Assembly (NCBI RefSeq): GCF_025602895.1
Contig: NW_026516248.1
Location: 290,922 to 354,921 of the forward strand
Length of the DNA: 64,000 bases
Direction of reading: 5' to 3'
Source: Polychytrium aggregatum
Lineage: Eukaryota > Chytridiomycota > Chytridiomycetes > Polychytriales
Below the pieces are notes generated by a model. It saw only the letters and a list, made by a program, of their open reading frames with translations, did not search any database and had not been told where the DNA came from. This document shows positions 35,170 through 45,087 of the stretch, piece after piece (the stretch's first letter is position 1; each line of letters opens with the position of its first letter). The position numbers and the translations under genes are program-made.

Positions 35170-37418
35170 TTACGGCGTCTCGACGCGACGATGGTTAGGA
35201 TATGAGCCAAGGATCTTCACATCCAAGCAAAAGTTCTTTAGCTCCGACACGGCTTCTCTGACGTTTGTGTTATCCACATGGCCCTCCATTTCAATAAAGA
35301 AGATATAGTGCCTGTCCGATACAATTGGCAGAGTACCGAGTCAGATCAGCTGCAGACCGAGAGTTGGGTCTGCTTCGGGCTGGTGGCGGACGGCGCTATT
35401 CCAAGATCCGTCCTCGCGGCAGCTTTGCAGACCCACTACTACAAAGGCGAGTCGACATCACAAGCCCATCCCGATTCACTAAACATGGCTGATCGCAATT
35501 TCCACGATCCAGCTCGCACCCAGCTCGCATCCAAGCGGTTCACGGAGCTTTGATCGCGCCGGTGGTCTCGAACGGCCAGGAGGACAATGCTTACCACAGA
35601 CGCTGACGAGATGGGCGAGAGTCGATTTTGGTCAGGTTGATGTTTTTGTTCTTGATAACGTTCAGGGCATCACAGAGGGCGCCAGGCTGGCGGTGGTCGA
35701 CCGTAAAGTACATAAGGGTACGGTCGTCTTTGGTTGGGCTCTCTGATTTGTCGCCGATGATGAAGAAGCGGGTTGTGTTGTCTGCGGAGACACAGCTTGG
35801 GTGAGCGGACAGGGTCGAAGGCGGCCAAATCCATGATGCCAATCGACTCGAGGATCTCTATGCACGCACAGGTAGTTGCTGAGGAGCACCAACACTGCAA
35901 TCTAAAGGATGTGGAAGGAAGCAGCTGCGACGCATTCACACATGAGACCGAAGGAGGGGCAGATCAACGAATGCGGCGACTCACTCTTCAGGTCCTCGAT
36001 GTTTTTCTCGATAATGTCGACGCCATAAAGCTCGGAGCAGACACGGCTGCAGATGGCCGCAGCGTTCTTCTCTTTGGCAGCCATCTCGGCAGCAAGACCA
36101 GTCGACGCAACAGTGATCCGCTCGGCATGGGGGGCATTTTCTTTGAGCCACCGCTGACACTGGCCGAAAGCCTGGGAGTTCCAACCGGAAAAGGTGAGTT
36201 TCAGGCAAGCAGCTTGCAGCCCTAGGCTGTCGATGCAATCGCTTCGGGTAACGCACCTCGGGATGGCTGTAGATGCGCTTGACATGTTCCAGAGGCGTAT
36301 TGCCGAGGAGACAGTGATGAATAGATAGGTAGTCCTCGGCACGCACTTGGACATTGTTGATGATAAAGCTGTCCAGCGTCTGGGTCACACTCCCGAAGGT
36401 CGAGTTCTCAAAGGGCACCACCCCGTACGTGGCGGCGCCGGAGTCAACAGCCGCAAAGACATCGGCAATGGTGGTCTGCTCGGAGTATCCAACCGAGTCG
36501 CCGAACCGCTCATAGGCCACTTGGTGAGTAAAGGTGCCTTTAGGGCCAAGAAAAGCGATGGTCACATCCTTCTGCAGCGAGATGGATGCCGACATGATCT
36601 CGCGATAGATGGCGTGGACGGCATCGTCAGACAGAGGACCATGGTTCAGCGATTTGATCTGGCGAGTTGGGCGATCGAAAAAACGGCAGAGGAGCGAGCT
36701 CAGCAAGTGCGTCTGGTCACGGTCTCGGTTATGGTGGCAGCCGGCGGCCCGAGTGCAGTACCAGCCCCAAGCAAGTGATACAGCATCGTAAAAGACGGCA
36801 GATCCCACAAACCGAGAGAACGACATGGACAGGACAGCTCTGCGGATGTCCCCACTGTTGCGCGCCAATCGGTGCCAGGACGTTGCGCTTTGGGCATAAC
36901 CCACCTTTTGGTAGACCTCAACTTCTCGGGCGGGGATGTGAACGTGGGTCTTCTGCTCGTCCCTACACAACAGACCACCATTGGTGAAGGGTTAAATACA
37001 ATCTGGCCGGGCGGTATCGCAAACGGCACGGCACACTCGACGCAGGCTTGGACGATCGGTGAGAAGGTCCCATGCAGAACGCCGAGGAGGGTGGCGCCGT
37101 ATCCAGAGAGGGTGTGCTGGAAGAGCCGTACTCGGACAAACCCTTGCGTTTCATCTCGGCTCGTTTGGCCATGCCGATGCCGATCGAGATGTTGGCCCGC
37201 TCGTTGAGCAGGTTGACCAGGCTCTGGTCCACAGCATCGATCTTGAGCCTCAGTCCAGTCAGATCCTGGGCGGGCGGCTCGGCCACGGATGCAGATCCGT
37301 CAACGGTGGGGTTCATGGCAGGCTCGGCGGGCAGGGGTGCTGTTGCTCGTTGTCGTGAAGATCTGGCGGCGGCAAAGGACGAAAGCGGGGACATTTGAGG
37401 TCGGCTGCAGGGTATCAT
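35170..37418 (-). CDS. bifunctional chorismate mutase-prephenate dehydratase (P-protein)
   Basis: Six phase-consistent exons (37418-37132, 36962-36905, 36658-36257, 36171-35985, 35781-35595, 35311-35170) give 420 residues. An N-terminal extension of about 50 residues precedes an AroQ-type chorismate mutase domain: LTGLRLKIDAVDQSLVNLLN, then REVEVYQK and NHGPLSDDAVHAIYREIMSA. The prephenate dehydratase domain follows: IAFLGPKGTFTHQVAYERFG, VVPFENSTFGSV, SIHHCLLG, and the catalytic NTTRFF. An ACT domain ends the protein: PGALCDALNVI, INLTKIDSRPSR and FFIEMEGHV. The enzyme would convert chorismate through prephenate to phenylpyruvate for phenylalanine synthesis, with feedback through ACT. In well-studied fungi the two activities are on separate proteins (ARO7, PHA2); the fused order is the classic bacterial P-protein. 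Six spliceosomal introns show it is an established nuclear gene. Confidence 0.9.
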
Positions 37419-38521
37419 CAGCCGATATTATGTAGATCACGTGGGCATTCAGCGGGTCACTTTGCTTGGATCGGGGCTGTCGCTGAGCTTCGTCCATCGT
37501 CAACCGCGATCAACAGGGTGTCCAAGGAGACTGGCATCGTGGCTGCCTTTGGGAACGCCTCGTGGAAGTAGGAGGAAGGGATACCATCGAGTCCACGAAG
37601 ACTCAGATTTGCGAGATGGTTTGAGCGACTCCGCCGCCACCAGAGATCCCCAGTTCCCGTCCAGGGAGTTGAATCATTTAGCACACTCACGGTGCCAATG
37701 CCAGTCGATCATCGCCAAAGGAGATCGGTTGGTTGGGTTCAATATTGCGCGCGAACCAATCCACATCACCCATTTGAAGATACCCTGAGATGGCCGAGGA
37801 ACCAATGGCAAAACGGCAAAAATCTCGACATCAGCGCACCATCCAATCGCTGTGGATGCGGATGGGGTCCAGACCCGACGAAATGCGACACTGCAGGACC
37901 AGCTTGACCAATGATGCCATCCATCGATGGCGTGCCCGGTGGAGAACGATCAAGGCCACTCACTGTGAGAGTACTTTATTTGTAAATAGCAGAACACATA
38001 GAGTAACCAGGACTGGATCTGAGCGAATGGGAAATACACAGGATCGAATAACTCTAACAGAGCCGAAGGAACGATATAGAATTGAAGAGAACCGAGTAAC
38101 ATCAAAGAGAGCAAAGCACTATCAAATAGAACCGAGTAACATCAAAGAACCAAGTAGAACGGCATGACACTGCTCCGCACAGGCATTAACAAACCAACAC
38201 TGCTGAGAGTCCCTGAAGCAATCGAGCCTCAGCAGCTGGATCGACATTGGCACGAGTCCTTGGTGGTGTATCGAATGGATGTCGAATGGATGTCGAATGG
38301 ATGTCGAATGGATGTCGAATGGATGTCGAATGGATGTCGAATGGATGCCGAATGGCAGGTCACCGGTCTGCAATAGATCCTCGTCCGAGACTGACATGCA
38401 TTGAACTGATATGCATCGGCACGAACTGACATGCATTGGCATGCATCGACAACGATGTCCACTGCGACAGCTCCATGCGACACATCAAGTGGCTCGCCCC
38501 TCACTTGGCAGCCATTGCTCC
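37419..38521. other. intergenic region with satellite
   Basis: About 1.1 kb containing the P-protein promoter and the 3' region of the neighbouring membrane-protein gene. A roughly 20-bp phrase (GAACCGAGTAACATCAAAGA) occurs twice near 38090-38150, and an 11-bp satellite lies at 38271-38352. No gene is seen. Confidence 0.55.
38271..38352. repeat. 11-bp tandem repeat (AATGGATGTCG)
   Basis: About seven head-to-tail copies, the last with one substitution, about 170 bp past the stop codon of the membrane-protein gene. Confidence 0.9.
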
Positions 38522-40569
38522 TCACGAGCACTTCTTCAGGTGGTTGAGCGGGACATAGGCTCGCTGCCCGGTCTCGCTCTCGGCCAGGGCCCAGCCGTCA
38601 GGCAGCTCCTGGAGCACAACGACTCGCTGTCCAACGGCAATGTCGAGCTCGTCGGGCTGCTCGGCCGGTCGAGCCTGGATGACCTCGCGGAAGTCGAGCT
38701 TGGGGATGGTTGGGATGGCTGAAACGACGGCCGGCGACGACGCACTCGAGCTGAGGGTCGAGAGCCGGCCGGGTGCTGGAGACGCAGCCAGGGCCGGGGA
38801 CGCAGCCAGGGCCGGGGACGCAGCCAGGGCCGGGGACGCAGCCAGGGCCGGGGACGCAGCCAGGGCCGGGGACGCAGCCAGGGCCGGGGACGCAGCCAGG
38901 GCCGGGGACGAGGCCACACTCTCGTACGAAGGAGGGTGGATCGAGTCGACTTTGGAGCTGGGGGAAGTGACGGCGCTGGCTGTTGTGTCTGAGCGAGGTG
39001 CAGGGGTCGACGACTGCGTGGCGGCATCAAAGTTCCCGAATGCCTCACGGTACTTTTCACTGGCCGAGAATGCTTCAGGGCGATCGGGCTGCGAGCGGCT
39101 CGCAATTTTGAGCTGGTCGGGCTGCGGGTGGTCTGCACGATCGGGTCGGTCGACAACGACAACAGGAGGCACCTCTCTGTTGGCCAGTGCCTCTCTGTTG
39201 GCCAGTGCCTCTCGGTTGATCTGAGCCTCTCGGTTGATCTGAGCCTCTCGGTTGATCTGGGCCTCTCGGTTGATCTGGGCCGCGAGACTCTTGTTCTGGG
39301 CTCGGATGCATGCGACAAACACTCCAACAAGGACTATTCCTCCGCCGACAGCGCCGGCAGCGATGATGATCGAGTTGGGGACCGAGCTGTTGGCCGAGCC
39401 GTCGGTCGAGCTTGTTGACGAGCCCGAAGTGGCCGAGGTTGGTGCAAGCGGAAAGCCGCCGTTGGTGGTGACGGCACCTCGGCCGACTCCGACGGTGGTG
39501 GCAGGGAGGAAGGCATTGCCCGTGGTCTGGATCTGCGGCGCCTGTGGGTGAATGGGTGAATGGGTGAGTTGAGTGAGTTGGGTGAGTTGGGTGAGTGTGG
39601 ATGCCGAAGATGGTAATCACAATTGCCGAAGCCAGGGGCTCATGTACAAGTGCGGCCTGTGAGTGAGAGCCAGTGTGAAGCGGCACATGGCGTTGGGTGC
39701 AATCACACTCGACTAGTTGCAGTTGCACTCGACATGGGACTGGTTGCAGCCGCACTCGACATGGGACTGACCGTGACGATGCTTTGGTGGCTGGTGGTCA
39801 CAACAGAAGGAGGAGCGCCGCCGGTTTGAGGGTTCTTGGCGTCCGAGGTGGTGGAGGGGGGCTTGGGGATGGTGGTAGTAGTAGTAGTGGTGGTGGTGGT
39901 AGTAGTAGTGGTGGTGGTGATGGAGGTGACCACATTGATCAAAAATGCCCCATCAGTCGAACATACTACGGGACTTCCCTCACATTCCCCAACATAATAG
40001 CTTCCTGGCTGGATGCCCAAGGGGACCATGATTGGAACTGGGCCATTGAAAGGTGAATGGGTTGGCGTAGTCGGCACCAGAGTGTAGATCACATTCGACC
40101 CGGACGCGGGCTGGACAGGTTGTGAGATCGAACAATATTTAGGCGCGAACGGTGATACACTGCGCTCTCTCGACAACAGTTCATGGGAAGAGATGTGATA
40201 GGATGGCAAGCGAGAGGAGCCTGTTACTCGAGACTTACCCACATATCAATTGTTACCATCACCGGAATATTCAAACCACCAGTCCTAACATTTGTTGGGA
40301 ATAGCCTCGGTACGTTCACGATCACATTGTAATTATTACCGATAACCCATGTGTTCTAAGTCGTTATCAACAGGGGTTGGCAGTGGTTTCAGCGTTGATT
40401 CAGCCAGGTGTCGATCCAGCAGCGAGGCGTCTCAGCCCAGAGCAAGAGCACAGTCGAAGCGATCATACCGTGGTGGAGGAAAAAGTCACATCGCAAGTGC
40501 AGCGTCGAATGAACAAGCTGCCGACGAGCAGCAGGAGCAGCGGGTGCATCATCGCCTTCCCCAGCATCG
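38522..40569 (-). CDS. single-pass membrane protein: KNH-like ectodomain, PPxY motif, C-terminal SH3 (paralogue 1)
   Basis: Exons 40569-40469 (signal peptide MMHPLLLLLVGSLFI), 40355-40239, 40110 to about 39767, and about 39549-38522 are phase-consistent. The ectodomain has NTWVIGNNYNVIVNV and a later block with two cysteines (PGSYYVGECEG, VVCSTDGAFLINVV), resembling Kre9/KNH-type wall proteins. A Thr run and Ser/Thr-rich stalk follow, then a membrane segment SIIIAAGAVGGGIVLVGVFV. The cytosolic part has INREAQ repeats, a PPSY motif that could bind WW domains, eight PALAAS repeats, and a terminal SH3 domain with PDELDIAVGQRVVVL, PDGWAL and YVPLNHL. Its architecture suggests linking the cell surface or wall to cytosolic partners; that role is inference. 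It is a tandem paralogue of the gene at 42250-44437, and its first exon and promoter are identical to the window's left edge. The third donor site is approximate. Confidence 0.75.
38779..38912. repeat. 18-bp coding minisatellite (PALAAS repeats)
   Basis: Eight nearly identical 18-bp units. On the minus strand each encodes PALAAS in the cytosolic tail of the membrane protein, between the PPSY motif and the SH3 domain. Near identity at the DNA level suggests recent expansion. Confidence 0.95.
39172..39290. repeat. 18-bp coding minisatellite (INREAQ/ANREAL repeats)
   Basis: Six to seven 18-bp units of two subtypes. They encode charged hexapeptides just inside the membrane segment of the same protein, and could form a short helical stretch. 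Confidence 0.9.
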
Positions 40570-40776
40570 CGCTCAGAGCTGACGGAGGCAGAGAGGGATT
40601 CGTCCAGACCAAGCGACGAGCCAGACAGAAAAGCTCGAGCAGGTCAAGGGGGGGGGCGAGGGCGACACAATCGAACGAACCACCGCAACAGACCAGTCCA
40701 TGAATTGGTGGATCACCGCTTTGTTCATCAGGCCAAATGGAGACATTTGAAACAGGGACACGCACAGGATCGCGTG
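40525..40776. repeat. 252-bp perfect repeat, copy B
   Basis: Identical to window bases 1-252. It covers the first 45 coding bases of the membrane-protein gene (from the ATG at 40569) and 207 bp upstream. The identity stops abruptly at 40776. Confidence 0.97.
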
Positions 40777-41069
40777 GATTGCTGCGCCTGGGCACTCTTT
40801 CACGAATCCCCTTGCCATGTACATTCCGTATTTGCGATGTATCAATTGCTTCAAGTCACGCGGCCAGCGAGGTTCCCAAATGGGAAAGCGAAAGTGGAGG
40901 TTGTGTATGCGGCGCGATTTTGTCGTGGACAACAATCCATGGCGAGACTGGAGCCGCGATAAGACAACGAGCCAAGACGAATGAGTTGGAGGAGATGAGA
41001 CCATCCGGAGAGCAGAGCAGGGACAACAGCAATGTGGCTGCAAAATTGCAAAAGTGAGGAAAAAGGAAT
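40777..41069. other. spacer between the membrane-protein promoter and the tRNA genes
   Basis: No gene is seen. Weak similarity to the DNA after copy A of the 252-bp repeat suggests an older, longer duplication. Confidence 0.4.
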
Positions 41070-41143
41070 CGCTCCTAGGTGGGCTCGAACCACCAACCTT
41101 CCGGTTAACAGCCGAACGCGCTAGCCAATTGCGCCATAGGAGC
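41070..41143 (-). tRNA. tRNA-Asn (anticodon GTT)
   Basis: A complete cloverleaf reads on the minus strand: acceptor GCTCCTA paired with TAGGAGC, D arm GCGC...GCGC, anticodon stem TTCGG/CCGGA with loop CTGTTAA (anticodon GTT), and T arm GGTGG-TTCGAGC-CCACC. There is no intron. The 3' CCA is not encoded, as usual in eukaryotes. Confidence 0.96.
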
Positions 41144-41147
41144 TGAG

Positions 41148-41220
41148 CGCCCAACGTGGGGGTCGAACCCACAACCTTGAGATTAAGAGTCTCACGCTCT
41201 ACCGATTGAGCTAGCCGGGC
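41148..41220 (-). tRNA. tRNA-Lys (anticodon CTT)
   Basis: Minus-strand cloverleaf: acceptor GCCCGGC against GTTGGGC (two G-T wobbles), anticodon loop CTCTTAA (anticodon CTT), and T arm GTGGG-TTCGACC-CCCAC. There is no intron. It lies 4 bp upstream of tRNA-Asn on the same strand, so the two could be transcribed together. Confidence 0.95.
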
Positions 41221-42249
41221 TGGATGTCTGAGTTATCGGTTGTGACTATCTGACCTCTTCTAGTCCCGGATATCAATTCAGTCGTCCCATTGATCATTCT
41301 GCTCCGTCTACAAATCGATAGCTCCCTCTGACAGCAGACGCATCCAACAAACTACCAGCAACATCGTGTCACCCACCCTCGAGGGCTGCTCCCTGCTGCA
41401 CCCGGTACGGCAACATGCTTGTGAGCGGCTCTCGGCCTCAGCAAATGGCATCGCTTCGACTCTCGTTGGGACCCACCCAATCGATTTGCCCGCCCTGTTG
41501 CCCACATTCAGCAATCGTTGGGATTTTCGGATCGTATGAGGGGTTTGCATTTTCTTATTCATTTTTGGTAGCTGGAGCAGTCAATACATTGTAAAAGGCT
41601 CTTTGCTCGAATTCCATCCCCTCCCATCCATGGCCATGGAAATGGGCAGGGGGAGGGACCAAAGGAGATTTTGAATGACAATAACAGACGAAAGAAATGG
41701 GGAAAACATTGAATCCAGTTGGTGTGAAGCCAAGTGTAAAGCTAAAGTAGGTATGAAGGTTTACAGATAGATCCACTCCAATTAGAATCAAATGGGTAGG
41801 CAGAGAGGGGGGTGAAGATGCGAATAAACGATGGGTGATGATAGACAATATACAAGGGTGAGGGCGGTGAGACTGAAGTGATGTTGCAATCGAGCGAATC
41901 GAGATCGACTGTGACGTAGCTCGAACAGCAGCAGCAACAGCAACAAAACAACAGCAGCCACGAATGAAAAATAGCAACAATGAATGAAAATACTTGATCA
42001 ATGAGAAATCAAAACAGGGGCCGCGAGAGAGCGGAGATTGTGACAAACTTGGGCCGATTGGCTGAACTTGGAGGAAGGTTGCTGGCCGCGCAAGGGCGGT
42101 CGGGGCGTGTGGCTATGAGAACGACTTCATAGAATTGGACACAGTGGCAGATCGACGAATCGCTGTAGATCAGTTCACCTGATCCGTTTCTGTTGGGCTT
42201 TCCAGCCACGGTTTGAAGTCATCTTTACTCTTGAGGACGTGTCAGCTAT
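41221..42249. other. intergenic region
   Basis: About 1 kb between tRNA-Lys and the stop codon of the second membrane-protein gene. No gene is seen; the right part is probably 3' untranslated sequence. Confidence 0.5.
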
Positions 42250-44437
42250 TTACGATAGCTTCCTCAAGTGGTTGAGCGGGACATAGGCCCGCTGCCCGGT
42301 CTCGCTCTCGGCCAGGGCCCAGCCGTCAGGCAGCTCCTGGAGCACAACGACGCGTTGTCCAACGGCGATACTGAGCTCGTCGGGCTGCTCGGCCGATCGA
42401 GCCTGGATGACCTCGCGGAAGTCAAGCCTGGGAAGGCTCGGGATCATCTGGGCCGATCCGGCATAGGAAGGAGCCGAGTTTGAAGAGACAGAGTACACAC
42501 TCGAGTCGCGTGGAGACGTCGTCAGCATGACACTCTCATACGTGGGCGGCTTCGCCGTGACGACGACTGGGCTTCTGGGATCCGGCTGGCTTCCAAATGA
42601 GGTGACCGAGTTGCCGTAGCCGCTGCTGGGTCGCGAATAGTTGCCAGCCGTCTTTGATTCATCCAGGACAAAGAGACCCTGGACCGGAGCCGGGCTGGAG
42701 TGATACGAGCCGACAATGCTGTTGCGGCCGTCGGGGGCAAGGGTGAGACCCGAATGGACAAAGTTTCCGAGAGGCTTCTGAGACGATACAGAGCTCACTT
42801 GGCTGATTCGGTAGTCCGAGTATCGGGCCTGGGGATCGCGAGAGTCCACCACCACCATCGGAGCCGAGACAGTCTCGGATCGCGGGATGTTGTTATCGAG
42901 CTGGTCAACACGCCAGGTAGTGGGCTTGCGGGACCGGGTGCACGAAACCACAACGCCGACAATCACAGCACTTGCGGCAACGATGCCAACGGCGATGATG
43001 ATGGACGAAGTGGAAGAATTGTCGCTGCCCGAGCTCGTTGCGACTCCAGGCTGCGAGGAAGGAAGCAAGGCCGGTGTGGTACTTGTGGTGGTCGCTATCT
43101 CGGCGGTCGAGGTGGGTTGGAAGGCAACGGCGGTCGCCTGAGCAAATATTAGCCATGCGATCGAATGGCGGTATCGTTGGTGAGAAAAATAGAGTGGATG
43201 CATTGGGGTGTAGTGCGTTATGCAGGTGTTAGCCATGCGTCTGTACAAGTTGGAAGCAGGACCGAGTGTGCACTGCGAATCACAAATGGTTCGGTGCAAC
43301 AAGAGCAACAGCTTACCACGGTTGTTGGGTTCTGAGCAGGGGGTGGTGGGACAGGGGCACTGTTTGCTGGAGGAGGAGGAGGAGGAGGCGAGGGAGGAGG
43401 GTGCGAAGGGGGAGGAGGCGAAGGGGGAGGAGGCGAGGGAGGGGGAGGCGAGGGAGGAGCAGCTTTGGATGTGGTGGTGGTGTGTGATGTGATGGGAGGT
43501 TGCCAGGTTGTGGTGGTAGTTGTTGGTGGGGACCAGGTTGTGGTGGTAGTTGTTGGTGGGGACCAGGCTGTGGTGGTCGTTGGTGGGGACCATGTCGATG
43601 GAGGAGGTGGTGCCCCGGTCGTTGGGGGAGGTGGTGCCCCGGTCGTTGGGGGAGGTAGAGGTCCGATCGGCACCACCACAAGCCTTGGATCGAGTTTGGG
43701 AGCGGGAACATTGGGTACGGACTCGACAGTGATACGGACACCAGATATGCTGCAAGTGGGTGCGCGGGACAAGGTGTAGCACACACTCAGGGAGTATTCG
43801 CCTGCAGGTGTATCAGAGGGCACTGTCGCAGCGATATCCTGGGCCCGGGCGGTGGAGGCTTGGACGATGGACGCCAAAGGATATTTGCCGGACGTGCTGT
43901 CGGCGGGCTGCTCGGACGAGTCAACACAAAGGGATTGCGTGGCCAAGCAACGAAGCCAGGCGGATGTTAGGTGGTGGCGCTGTCACCCGAACTCGGGGCA
44001 TCGGAGACAGGGCGAGCACAAACGAACGAACAAACGAACGAACGAGCGAACGAACAAACGAACGAACGAGCGAACGAACGAGCGATGCACATGTGCTGCA
44101 CTTACCACAAGAGCAAGGTCGATTTGATACGTTCCCAGCAACTCGGGAGCGGCAGCCGTCGACTCAGTCCAGGTCAGAGCCACCGTGTGTGTGCTGCCGG
44201 CGGTCCAGTGATCCTGCGAACGGGCATATGAAAGGAAGCGTGAGCCATGGATAACAGTGTATTGTGCGTCGCAAGGCATCCGACACGATGAGCTCCGATG
44301 CACGTCGATGCAATGCCTTCGACAGGGTTGACGCTCACCTCGGTGCCGACGACGGCGAGGACGGGCGAAGGATCCGAGGAGCGCACGCCACCCAGAAGGG
44401 CCAGCAGGCCGAGACTGATGTGGAGCCACTGCTTCAT
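42250..44437 (-). CDS. single-pass membrane protein: KNH-like ectodomain, PPxY motif, C-terminal SH3 (paralogue 2)
   Basis: Exons 44437-44339, 44213-44106, about 43911-43317 and 43137-42250 join in phase to about 560 residues. The signal peptide is MKQWLHISLGLLALLGGVRS. The ectodomain shows DHWTAGSTHTVALTWT and AGEYSLSVCYTL...CSISGVRITV, like Kre9/KNH-type domains. A long Pro/Thr stalk follows, with PPTTGAP, SPPTTTT and PPPPSPPPP runs. The membrane segment is SIIIAVGIVAASAVIVGVVV, with a basic stop-transfer CTRSRK. The cytosolic part has KPPTYESV (a PPxY motif) and ends in an SH3 domain (PDELSIAVGQRVVVL, LPDGWALAES, AYVPLNHL). The SH3 region is nearly identical to paralogue 1, but the ectodomain is not. 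The third acceptor is inferred. Confidence 0.78.
44015..44085. repeat. GAAC tetranucleotide repeat in an intron
   Basis: Runs of AACG/AACA tetramers within the second intron of the membrane-protein gene, close to its 5' splice site at 44105. Confidence 0.85.
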
Positions 44438-45087
44438 CAGACGAACAGAGAGACAACCGTGAACGGAGAGCGAGAGGGAGGTGGTGGGATGGGGTGAGTG
44501 GAAGGAAACTGGTGAGAGAGGGAGAGCCGGGAGATCTGTGGTGCCCCAGGTGAATGCGGATGGCAAGCGATGAGATACAGATGAGGGCAGACGGAGACGA
44601 GGGATTCCAAAAAACAGCCCGGAGAGGAAGAAGAAAAAAAGGACAAGTAATACCACCGGCGGGATGGCGCAATGCACTGCGCCCTTGGTATCAAAAACGA
44701 GCAAAAATGGGTATCAACGCGACAACAATCCATGCCGCTGGCTGAGCAGACCCCCCCTTGCTGCAGCCCACTCGGCCGCTGCCAGCCCGTGCGCCACGAG
44801 GAATGGGCGCACCCGGCGGGGGCAGAAAATGCACTGTGCGACGCAATCCGCCCAATGGCGCGCGAGTGTTTCGCGTCGTGGCTGTGCAGCAGGAGCGTGC
44901 CCGCCAATCAGAGGGGCGGCGGCACAAGCGGCTCATCCACACGTGGATTCGTGGCACCAGACGCGCTTCCAAAGAAGGACATGACCATCACGACAAGGAC
45001 AGCACAGCCGACACTCGGAGGCAGGTGAGGGGGGATGTATTGCAAGACACAGCCTTTGTTTCGCCGATTCAAACAGCAACTTGCCGG
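44438..45087. promoter_or_regulatory. region upstream of membrane-protein paralogue 2
   Basis: About 650 bp between the PPR-gene stop and the start at 44437. It shares no obvious similarity with the 207-bp upstream region of paralogue 1, so the two genes are probably regulated differently. No gene is seen. Confidence 0.45.

Noticed and set aside
35170-37418. Bacterial contamination as the source of the P-protein gene
   Set aside because: Six exons with GT-AG introns whose phases all fit, flanked by fungal genes, show that it is nuclear.
38271-38352. Possible CRISPR-like array
   Set aside because: Units are 11 bp and directly adjacent with no unique spacers, and the genome is eukaryotic. The same applies to 59671-59732 and 63390-63446.
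40573-41172. 199-codon minus-strand frame across the tRNA genes
   Set aside because: It is a chance frame reading through tRNA-Asn. Its C-terminal part is the untranslated upstream sequence of membrane-protein paralogue 1.
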